Notes under the pieces: model-generated
The model's input: only the letters and a program-made list of their open reading frames with translations
What the model was told of the DNA's origin: nothing
Database searches by the model: none
Made by a program: the position numbers and the translations under genes
Shown here: piece after piece, positions 41,946 through 51,529 of the stretch
How the letters are laid out: the number at the start of each line of letters is the position of its first letter
How positions within the stretch are numbered: the stretch's first letter is position 1
Assembly (NCBI GenBank): GCA_026168455.1
Contig: CM047425.1
Location: 99,451,580 to 99,515,579, forward strand
From: Theocolax elegans
Taxonomy: Eukaryota; Arthropoda; Insecta; Hymenoptera; Cerocephalidae
Direction of reading: 5' to 3'
Length of the DNA stretch: 64,000 nucleotides

Positions 41946-41981
41946 TGGGGGGAGGGGGAGGGGGAGGGACGAGGGGAGGGG
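41946..41981 (+). repeat. GGGGGA repeat, G-quadruplex-capable
   Basis: At least five G3-or-longer runs separated by one to three bases on the plus strand. This is a strong G-quadruplex pattern. Confidence 0.85.
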
Positions 41982-43235
41982 CAGTAGACTCACGCATTCG
42001 CGTTATTATGTAAAGGCCGGGTTTCACGGTATTCCGGATACGGTGTCGTCAAAACGAATTTCTTCGAGAGTTCACCGTACCTCTATCTCTCAATCTCTCC
42101 GCATCTCTGTCTCTCTGCCGCAGTGCAACAAACGTGCACGGTGCCAATCCCAATAGGTGAGGTTCGGCAGGCGACGCACGTTTCTGGTCCGAAACTTTTG
42201 CCTTCGGAAACTCGAAACTGCGCCTATGCCTTGGAATTTTCTTTTGGGGACGACTTTTTATACCCCTCTTGTCTTATTCCAGCCTATCTCGTTCTATACT
42301 TGTTTATTATTATACGCATTTGGTTAGCCTTAGACCATTTTTTATCTGGCCCTCGAGACTGATGAATTCGAGGGAGGAATCTGATGGAGCTTTAGAAAAG
42401 TTTTATTGATGTATCTGCATTTACTAACTCTACATCTACGATTTATTGTTACTTCTCTACGTTACGAGAATTTTAAATTATCGTTTATATTTATTGTCAA
42501 ATTTAAGCTGTATAAACAAATTTTACTAATCCTTTTGTATACTAATAACAAAACTTATACGTGATACATTTCAAGTCCATACACATATCATTTCTAGATA
42601 TAGTACTAAATATTGTAAACTAACAATGTAATCCAAATCTTAATTTAATAAGTATTCAATTTTTGGGTACATTTTTTTAAGGATTACTAAACCAGTATTA
42701 ACTTTTTTACGAAGGAACGGCTATCGTAACAGACGTGTCAAAAACTACCTGGACAGATATTAAAGTCGCTTTTTATTAAAAAGAAAATACAATTTTTTCA
42801 TACAAACATAACATTTAATTTTTTTTAACTTAATAATACTTTATATTTTATATTTTTAGGTATATATTTACAATATACTTCTATACCACAACATCGTAAA
42901 TATAAAAAAATCAAAATACTCCGTTTAAAAGAAAACAAATATACAGTGCGAAACATTACTTTTTATTCGACCCATATTGCAGTTGGAGAAAGGATGCAGA
43001 AAATGCGCTATGAAGTAGAAAACCGATCGGTACGTACGTTCCTAGTTACCTCTATACAATAGCACACAAATTTTCGTGAAAACAGCTATATATCGATCGC
43101 ACCTATCCGCATTTATCAACAACCAAAAAAGGAAAATGCAATATCTGAAGTGAAATTAAATTCAATAAAAAATATAATAAATTTAAATCTGTTAAGAGGA
43201 ATGTAATTAAAAAATAAATTAGTGCAAATGAGAAA

Positions 43236-43319
43236 TTCAACGTAACGTTATATATATATAATAACGTTATATATGTATGTGTGCATGTATCTATGTGTAT
43301 ATATATATATATATATAAT
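43236..43319. repeat. TA-rich microsatellite at the duplication edge
   Basis: TA and TATG runs, including an ATAACGTTAT palindrome. The first copy of the duplicated segment begins in this TA tract. Confidence 0.8.
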
Positions 43320-43940
43320 AATTCATAACACAACGATATTAGCAGCCATAATTCAGAGACAAAGAAGTCAGGATAATTCGAGAAGTAACGCACTAATAAA
43401 ATAATTTTCTTTGCCATGCGCTTATTAAATTCCAAGACGAAGAGAAAGAGAATATGCAGCGAATGAGTGTAAGGGGTATAATTTTCGAAAAGGAGGTTAT
43501 AATCGTTGGGAAGGTTGCGCGAAAAAGGACCAACGAAGTAACGAGCCGAGGTTATACAAGGCGCGATTGCCATCGCGTGTCACATTTACATGAGAAATTT
43601 CTATCATCGTCCTCACGAGCCGAGTACTTTACATTCCTGCCTCTATACATACATAGTAGACGAGTTTTTGTTAGATATCGGTTTCCCATACGATCTCCTG
43701 ACTCAGACGAAAGCTCGATGCATATTCTCGGCTGTTTTCCTAGCTTATCTTTGGTAATGTGACCGGGTTTATAACGGAAATTAATTAATTCTCCATTGCG
43801 CCTCCACCTTATGCGATACCTTGTATACGGTTATGTTATGGTACCTACATATCGATAGTTACTTTCATCTATAAATGGATATTTTCCCCTTGTAATAGTT
43901 ATTATTTATATACATTTGCGACAACGGTTATACAAAAAAT
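43300..43940 (+). repeat. Duplicated segment 1, copy A
   Basis: About 640 bp that recurs at 44657-45295 in the same orientation, offset about 1355 bp. The copies are nearly identical. Most differences are single-base gains or losses in short homopolymers, for example AAAA versus AAA in a GAAAAGGAGG context. Both copies carry the same 61-codon open frame (to 43762 here), but this follows from the duplication and is not evidence of a gene. Confidence 0.9.
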
Positions 43941-44149
43941 ATTTTCTAGGTATATTTACAATATTAAGTAAAAATATTTTCAAAAAATATTTTTCCATCT
44001 TATTAAACTTATTTTTAAAAAGACAATATCCTCAAAATTCAGTTGACTGTAATTATAAATCTTATTTACTAATTAAAAAAAAAATTATATTCGGAGTAGG
44101 ATTTGAATAGTCTCTTTCTACTATATATCCAGTCGCAAAAATAGTCATT
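43941..44149. other. AT-rich spacer within the rearranged locus
   Basis: About 210 bp of AT-rich sequence. A stretch with AATATTTTCAAAAAATATTT at about 43971-43993 reappears, diverged, at about 45826-45850. The outer flanks of the whole locus are therefore related as well. Confidence 0.6.
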
Positions 44150-44522
44150 GAAAACTGTATTCTGACGAGGAAGACATGGGTATATATGCCCTACCGATAG
44201 CAAACTTTAATAAGTGCCACATATTAACAGGTAGCCCCCAACGCACTTACATAGAACTAATGTCTTAATCGTCAGACTATTGTTACATAAGGCATATTCG
44301 TGATCCAATGCCATATAATTTTAAAATTTGAATTTTCCAACTATTAGAAAAATTCGTGAATTTATTGCTTTCTTACACTTTAAGTTTTAAGATATGAATT
44401 TATCGATATTTTTCTTTTTTTTTTTTTTCCGTCTTATTAAGGTTTTATTAATTTCATACTACAAACAACTAAATTTTATATTTTTGTTGACCTAGCTTGT
44501 CTTAGTCTTTTTTCAAACACTC
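44150..44522 (+). repeat. Duplicated segment 2, copy C
   Basis: About 370 bp starting ACTGTATTCTGACGAGG and ending TTTTTCAAACACTC. It recurs at 45427-45792, offset about 1272 bp, nearly identical apart from small indels. It contains a long T run followed by CCGTCTTATTAAGG, which is repeated in inverted orientation at about 45295-45320. Confidence 0.9.
44358..44407 (+). repeat. Inverted repeat, left arm
   Basis: GAATTTATTGCTTTCTTACA and the following 30 bp are the reverse complement, with one small gap and a few mismatches, of 44605-44655. The two arms could form a cruciform of about 50 bp stem with a 197-bp loop. Confidence 0.85.
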
Positions 44523-44604
44523 ATCCTGTGAGGTTTATTAAGTGGCTGGTATTAATACAGTCCGCCTTACTTGAGATGTTAAGAATATTTCTTTGGCTGT
44601 AAAG

Positions 44605-44655
44605 ATCGATAAATTCATATATCTTAAAACTTAAGTGTAAGAAAGCAATAAATTC
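44605..44655 (-). repeat. Inverted repeat, right arm
   Basis: Reverse-complement copy of 44358-44407 (and of the equivalent part of copy D). It directly abuts the start of copy B through a TA tract. Confidence 0.85.
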
Positions 44656-44656
44656 A

Positions 44657-45295
44657 TATATATATATATATAATAATTCATAACACAACGATATTAGCAG
44701 CCATATTCAGAGACAAAGAAGTCAGGATAATTCGAGAAGTAACGCACTAATAAAATAATTTTCTTGCCATGCGCTTATTAAATTCCAAGACGAAGAGAAA
44801 GAGAATATGCAGCGAATGAGTGTAATGGGTATAATTTTCGAAAGGAGGTTATAATCGTTGGGAAGGTTGCGCGAAAAAGGACCAACGAAGTAACGAGCCG
44901 AGGTTTATACAAGGCGCGATTGCCATCGCGTGTCACATTTACATGAGAAATTTCTATCATCGTCCTCACGAGCCGAGTACTTTACATTCCTGCCTCTATA
45001 CATACATAGTAGACGAGTTTTTGTTAGATATCGGTTTCCCATACGATCTCCTGACTCAGACGAAAGCTCGATGCATATTCTCGGCTGTTTTCCTAGCTTA
45101 TCTTTGGTAATGTGACCGGGTTTATAACGGAAATTAATTAATTCTCCATTGCGCCTCCACCTTATGCGATACCTTGTATACGGTTATGTTATGGTACCTA
45201 CATATCGATAGTTACTTTCATCTATAAATGGATATTTTCCCCTTGTAATAGTTATTATTTATATACATTTGCGACAACGGTTATACAAAAATATA
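44657..45295 (+). repeat. Duplicated segment 1, copy B
   Basis: Second copy of 43300-43940. Its left edge joins an inverted fragment of segment 2 and its right edge joins another inverted fragment of segment 2 (AACCTTAATAAGACGG at 45295-45312). The copy is therefore sandwiched between pieces of inverted segment 2 that are in permuted order. Confidence 0.9.
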
Positions 45296-45426
45296 AACCT
45301 TAATAAGACGGAAAAAAAAAAGAAAAAATTATATTTCGCCCTGAGTATGCCTGGTGAGCTCATCAGTAGAGTCCAGGCATCTCGTCTCTAGATATAAATG
45401 ACAGATATAAAATTATTTGAAAACCA

Positions 45427-45792
45427 CTGTATTCTGACGAGGAAGACATGGGTATATATGCCCTACCGATAGCAAACTTTAATAAGTGCCACTATTAACA
45501 GGTAGCCCCCAACGCACTTACATAGAACTAATGTCTTAATCGTCAGACTATTGTTACATAAGGCATATTCGTGATCCAATGCCATATAATTTTAAAATTT
45601 GAATTTTCCAACTATTAGAAAAATTCGTGAATTTATTGCTTTCTTACACTTTAAGTTTTAAGATATGAATTTATCGATATTTTTCTTTTTTTTTTTTTTC
45701 CGTCTTATTAAGGTTTTATTAATTTCATACTACAAACAACTAAATTTTATATTTTTGTTGACCTAGCTTGTCTTAGTCTTTTTTCAAACACT
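45427..45792 (+). repeat. Duplicated segment 2, copy D
   Basis: Second copy of 44150-44522 in the same orientation, with small indels only. Confidence 0.9.
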
Positions 45793-48700
45793 CTCTTCGG
45801 TATTATTTCGACAAATATTAAATAAATAATATTTTCAAAAAATATTTTCTCTATTCTTGCAATTTAAACTTATTTCTTAAATACGTCGATCAATAAATCT
45901 ATCACAAGAACCGAATCGAAACAATCATCCGACATGAATTAATAATGATCCATATCGAATGGATTACTCAGAATTTTAAAAACGATTCCCACAAAAAAGG
46001 AAGAATTTTTCTACTTTTCTCGAGAGTACGGTTCGAGAGGAAGCTCGTTTTCTCTATCGTTCATATCTTCTCGTCGGCGTCGTCGTCCGCTTGCACTTTC
46101 TTCTCCATTGACTCGAACTCGGGGAGGCTTCGTCTATTCGACCCTTTTCACCAGCACCTTCATACCCGTCATTACTGGCCCCTCGATAAAAATAGAGAAA
46201 ATTATCGCAAGACAACTCTACCTCTCTCTCTCTCTCTCTCTCCTACACACACACGCGCGCGTACACGCTCTTTCCTTCCCTCTCCTTTCTTACGTTGCTG
46301 GACCTACCCTGATACCGTTAAGCTCCTCTGCTTAATTAAACGGCAACCCGGCGAAATCTCTCCTATAATTCAACGCGTCGCCTTCGTAAATCACAACTGT
46401 GATAATAAGATAAAATACCCGAAGATCATTTCTTGAACTCGCGTTAATCTTGCAAATCGCTGATTATATATACCGTGTATCCACTAAACAATATATTTTA
46501 TTCAATACACGGTATATTACCATGTTCCCTTTAATACAACGCTTAATTGAATAATACAATTTGGTTACACTGCAACGTAGTTGAATATATTAATATTAAT
46601 GGAATTTATATTTTTAAAGGACGCGATTCGTTTGCAGTATAAATATGAAAATAAAAAAAGAAGTAATTGCACACACTTCGTGTTTGACATTAATTAAATC
46701 TTAATTGATCGTCTTTATGTGGATAAAATATATATGGATAATATTATTTTAATTGAGTAAAAATCTTTAACGAATATTAATATATATGGTATATAATTTT
46801 ATATTAAAAATTTTAAAAATGCAGACAAGACAACAATTAAGATTGTATAATGCAGAATGTATATATAAACTTGAGAATTTTTAATTTCGCTACTGTATAT
46901 AACTTCCAATCTTATTTTATAAAAGAAATGCCACGTCATTACAAAGAAAAGTGATATCATAGTTCAGAAGAACGTGAAAAATCCGTACGCTTTATCCGTA
47001 AGAAATGAAGGAGAACGCTCGGGAAAAATTGTACAGGAGTAGCACGACAAGGTTGCGGGTTCGGTAAGGAAAGTTTTTCAATCTTCTGTCATTATTCGCG
47101 GGCGTCTTTTTTGTTGAACACCGCGCGATGGTTAGGAGGGTCCGGAAGGATGGTTGAACAAGCGCAGCTCGGTTTTTCACCATGCAAACTAATCTCTCGC
47201 CGTTGAGGATGGTAATAGACTCGAGTAAGCAGCTCACTTCGCGCAGCCAAATTAATTGGAACGATGCGGAATCCGTCTTTGGATTTGTACGCCCGTCTTA
47301 ATCCTCTCCTGTACATGTAAGTGTGTGGGTGTGCGTTTTGCTATGGTGTACCAAATTAATGCTCCGTATAAACTGCCTCTTCTCTGCAATACGAGAATTA
47401 CGTTCGAAGGTGGGGTGGGGCTTACCAGACATCGAATGGAAAGACTCTCACGACAAAAAAGGTGATAAAGTCGTAGCAATAAGAGTTCCGAATTAACAGG
47501 GAATTTAACGAATATTGGAGGATAGTCTGGAATGAAATAAAGAATGTTGTATACTCAAAAAGTGGTATTAAATGCGGTTTCCTTTAGTATATTACAGCTG
47601 TGGTTTTTTTCAAAGATTAATCTTGCAATACACGTTGATTCGTTTGATACGTAATATTCATAATGTATTGGTTTTTCTTACAAATAAACATCATTAACAG
47701 CAAATTATCGTATATCGACCAAAGCAATCAAACGAAAAGATAAAAGTACATTTTCTATATAAACCATTATATACAAGAAAGAAATCACGTCTTCTGACCA
47801 ACGGAAGAAAGTAAATTTTGTGGAAGTCGGAAGCTTCAATTAGACGCATTGACCGTAGTAGAAAGCCAAATGAAGAGAAAAAGGTAAATAGACAAGTCCG
47901 TCAAGAAAGAAGAAAAAAATCGCACAAGAAAAGTACGATAAAGGGTTAGATAGAGAAGTGCTCTTAAGGAAATGCCTAACCGCCAAGTGGCGTAGGAGTA
48001 CAATTACACGGACGTGTAATTGCTGCTGATAATGAGATAAGTGCTGCTCGCGATGTATTTCCGCCAAGCTGATGCGATACAATGGAACTCGGACGTGCAC
48101 ACATGAGACTTCCCTTCTCTTTTTATTTTATTCGATTGTCTCGGAATGTTTTTTTTTAAACAAATGTTATGATATAACAGTTGTAAAAATGTTGATACTA
48201 TTATAAATTGGTTTAATTTAAAATTAATTATAAATAAAAGAAGTATTATTGTACTTTACATTGAATAAAACTATTATTAAAAAATGAGTAAATATAAATA
48301 TTTATATAAAGTTATCGGTAATTTTTAATTACAGTAGAATCGAGGATAAATGTAAGTATGTTAAGAATATGTGTTTTACGAATCATTAAATTTATATTGT
48401 TTACTAAACAAGTCGTTTCTAGAAATTGTAATTATCCTCTATTTCATGCTTACCAAATTATAGACCGTATACCAAATTAAATCTCCCGCAGCTTCCTTCT
48501 CTTTCATTAACGCGCATTTCTTTTTAAAAACATTTTCTACTATACGAATAGCAAATCTTCTCACGCAATCACATTGTAATTGTACATAAATAAAGTCATA
48601 ACAAGCAGAGCAGCTGTTGAATTATAATTTGGTAAACGTTTTCTTGATCATTGTCGTTAATATTTTTTTAAAATAATTAGTGATTTAATAATTATTTAAA

Positions 48701-49800
48701 AATCCAATTAAGTCAGGATCTAATTTGAGGTGTAAAAAATGTAACGTTGTATTGTACCTTTTTCTACCTTTTGTTGCAGTTTTTTTTGTCTTAAAAATAA
48801 AAGAATGTCTAAAGAATGGAATAGAACTAGGCCAAAGTACAAAAATGCGTTTTACACATTAGGTACTCTTCACGTCCTCGTACAAAAACATTAATCTTTT
48901 CATTACTCTCTGTAATTGCATCAATTTATTTAACTCTACAATTATGTTATAATTAAAATTACAAAGAAGATGTAATTTAAATAACATATTTTAAAGTTTA
49001 AAATAATTAAATTTTGTGTAAACAATTTTAAAAGCCTATCTATTATTTAATGAAAAATTACAATTGTCGCAATTATTATAGGGAACGGTAAAAAAAATAT
49101 GAAATTTTAATTAGATTACCAAGCGTGACTAGGTCAAAAAGCAACTTGAATTGCAAGCAAATATTTGCCCATTACGAGTAAAGTAAGCGTTTCAATCCAC
49201 CCCTCTTACTACATCCTTTCCAGTAATTAATGACCTGATTCACACGGTATGCCTATATACAATTTCACAATTTCACGTTTTTTTCGATTATATACCTATA
49301 GCCGTTTTGAATCTCGAATCTTCTCTACCGTTAGTTTGAAAAATATAAAGCAAGATATCTATATATATATGTATATATGGAGAAGAGGAAAATGGCATTA
49401 GTATTTAAAAATGAAGAAAAAGAGACTTTCAGAGCCAGAGGGCATAGGCTCTTCGCGGGCGTGGCGCACTCAGGAAAAGCGAGCGAGGAAAAGCCTTGGT
49501 ACTGTAGGAAAATGACAAAGCCTGCGGGTACGCGCCTATAAGGAGACGTACGAGTTTGTTTTCTCACTCGTTTGCGTCTCGCATGCACTTGGCGTTTGCC
49601 TAGTGGAAGAGCAACAGAGCTGTTCGTTTTCGGAACCGATCTGATCTTTTATATTTCACTATTTTCTTTTTATTCAACGTGTTTCCTTAACCAGTTGTTT
49701 TAAAGTACCGAAAGATTAAAAGTACTACGTTAGACAATAAAATTACATTTTGAATAATTAGTGCACAAGTTTAAATATGTTTATTTATTTTTTATGAGAC
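45793..49800. other. Intron-like DNA, no gene recognised
   Basis: GC-richer at 46020-46420 and 46980-47460, AT-rich elsewhere. The frame 45945-46436 plus (163 codons) runs through a CT/CA microsatellite and has no domain. A 12-bp perfect hairpin lies at 46469-46516. No RNA gene was recognised. Confidence 0.5.
46221..46262. repeat. (CT)n then (CA/CG)n compound microsatellite
   Basis: A CT run at 46221-46242 is followed by ACAC and GCGC repeats to 46262. Confidence 0.9.
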
Positions 49801-49856
49801 AATTATATGACAAAAATATATAATGCGAACAAAAATCCAATTATAATGCGAACAAA

Positions 49857-50581
49857 ATGATTAACGTGAATACAAAAGAATACATATTTATTGTAACTGA
49901 AATTAGGGAAACATTAGTAAAAATGTATAAGCTTGAAGGGGACTATAAGAATACAACTTCGAAACTGAAAGATAAAAGTGAGGAACAGGATATAAAACAC
50001 AACTGCAACAGTGTAAATAATGGAAACATAAATAATTATTTTTCTAAATTTAGGCAAATAAATTTTGTGAAAGAATCAATAATACACAATGCTGATAGTT
50101 CTAATGATAAATATGAACCTATTGAAAACGTATTTAGCAAAATAGATGATATGGTATTTGAAAATGGTAAGAAAATGATTCCTCCACGTATAAAAGAAAA
50201 TAAGATAGCTCAACATAATCAAATTAGGATGTCGTATGGTGACCTAAATTACATAGGAAATAATAAAGTTATTTTGTATTTTGACAGAGGTATTAGAGGT
50301 AAACAAATTTTTACTAATTCTATGTATCCACTAAAACGGCAACCAGTTTATAAAAACATTGTTGTAGTTGATGATATTGTCTTTTTACATCTACATGTAA
50401 ATGTGACTCATCTAAACACCACAAAGTAATGTTTCCTCATTTTAGAGTTACTTGTACGGTAGGGTTAACATGTCCTGCTAGATTAAATAGTATAGAAAAA
50501 ATTGCTTTTGCTAGAAATATGAATGCGTCCACTGAAAGTTTTACAACAGCTAGATCAATGTTAATAAGATATTGGGTATAA
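49857..50581 (+). pseudogene. Intronless ORF of unknown family, frame-disrupted
   Basis: An ATG in a good insect context (ACAAAATG) opens 190 codons ending in TAA at 50427-50429. A second frame (-1) starts with an ATG that overlaps this stop (TAATG) and runs 50 codons to 50581. Together they look like one longer frame with a shift. The protein is lysine/asparagine-rich, as expected from AT-rich DNA, and I recognise no domain. There is no intron. Downstream an AATAAA at 50785-50790 is followed by a 9-A run at 50794-50802, as in a retroposed transcript or a 3' end. Upstream, a 16-bp motif (TATAATGCGAACAAAA) is repeated 23 bp apart at 49819-49857. Options are a decayed retrocopy, part of a transposon or a lineage-specific gene. 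I favour a decayed copy. Confidence 0.4.
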
Positions 50582-51054
50582 GGTCAATCACTATCCAGTA
50601 TACAGGTGATACTGGCCCAGTGTAAGGCTTTATACATTACAATTAGTTTTAAGTTTTATTTAGTTTTAATTTAGTTTTTAAACTATAGAATTAAGTTTTA
50701 TGCCACCCTATGTACAGATAAATTAATTTTATCTCTATAGGTTTTTACTGCATTTTTGTAATGTTTTGTAAATTATGTTGGCTTAATAAAATTAAAAAAA
50801 AATTGCCAGACAAAATTTAGTTTTTTTATTTTGTTATATATACTTTCAAATTATAAAAAAATGCAACACAAGTGCTTATAAATAATATTTTACATACCGT
50901 GATATATAAGGACCTTCTGTTAACTAACTGTGAAAGCAATTATATAACTTTATACTTACAAATTATGCAAAAAATTTAATTATAATAAAGTAATTGTTAT
51001 TCAGAAAGACTAATATTATTATTAAGTGAATATGGGTATTTTAAGAATTGTTTT
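50582..51054. other. 3' flank of the disrupted ORF
   Basis: AT-rich sequence with the AATAAA and A-run described for the ORF, then AT-rich DNA with no recognisable feature. Confidence 0.5.
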
Positions 51055-51232
51055 TTAGATAAATCGATATCAAAAATTTAATAAAATAAATTTGAATATC
51101 GCTATTATTGTAATTAAATTATGTCAATATTCATTGAAATTATTTAGATAAATCGATATCAAAAATTTAATAAAATAAATTTGAATATCGCTATTATTGT
51201 AATTAAATTATGTCAATATTCATTGAAATTAG
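51055..51232. repeat. 89-bp tandem duplication (two copies)
   Basis: Copy 1 is 51055-51143 and copy 2 is 51144-51232. They appear identical over the full 89-bp period, which implies a very recent event or an assembly join. Confidence 0.95.
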
Positions 51233-51267
51233 TTTTTAATATTAAATGCTATTGAATATATGTGTGT

Positions 51268-51287
51268 GGGGGGGGGGGGGGGCGGGG
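51268..51287 (+). repeat. Poly-G tract
   Basis: Fifteen G, one C, then four G, preceded by TGTGTG. It is an extreme homopolymer in AT-rich DNA, quadruplex-capable, and its length is likely to be unreliable. Confidence 0.9.
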
Positions 51288-51393
51288 TGTTCAATAAAAT
51301 TCAGTAAGATTATATGTATATAAACTACTACTAACTTTAAGCTGTTAAAGTAAACATTTAACTATGTGAGTGAAATGAATATTCTTAAATCAG

Positions 51394-51529
51394 CCCTAGT
51401 AGAAATGGAAACGATTTTTAAAGTAGAAATAAGGCATTTCTAAAAGATCAATAGAAAATGTCTAATTATGACCTAAAACATGGCTATTTCTAACATCAAA
51501 CCATTTAAAACGCCATATTTCTACTAGGG
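51394..51529. mobile_element. MITE with CCCTAGTAGAAAT ends (copy 1, 136 bp)
   Basis: Perfect 13-bp terminal inverted repeats, CCCTAGTAGAAAT on the left and ATTTCTACTAGGG on the right. The flanking dinucleotide is AG on both sides, which fits a 2-bp target duplication. The interior is AT-rich and non-coding. It shares its ends with 59643-59781 and, with changes, with 58852-60050. I could not assign a superfamily. Ends starting CCC resemble piggyBac, but the target site is not TTAA. Confidence 0.75.

Larger units (their letters stand above)
37251..43235. other. Intron-like DNA, no gene recognised
   Basis: AT-rich except for GC-richer patches at 38280-38350, 39240-39430, 40200-40700 and 41450-42360. 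It holds a CT tract at 40509-40528 and a G-rich tract at 41946-41981. No frame shows a domain or convincing splice sites. Confidence 0.55.

Noticed and set aside
43103..43573. 156-codon minus-strand frame
   Set aside because: It runs through TA microsatellites (repeated YIYIYIHI) and overlaps the duplicated segment. Chance.
43580..43762. Identical 61-codon frame in two places (also 44930-45115)
   Set aside because: The repetition is explained by the segmental duplication. The frame has no domain and starts differently in each copy.
44161..44185. GAAGACATGGGTA resembles insect miR-71
   Set aside because: The seed does not match exactly and the surrounding sequence does not fold into a miRNA-type hairpin. 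The copy at about 45433 is due to the local duplication.
45945..46436. 163-codon plus-strand frame
   Set aside because: It contains a translated CT/CA microsatellite and has no recognisable domain.
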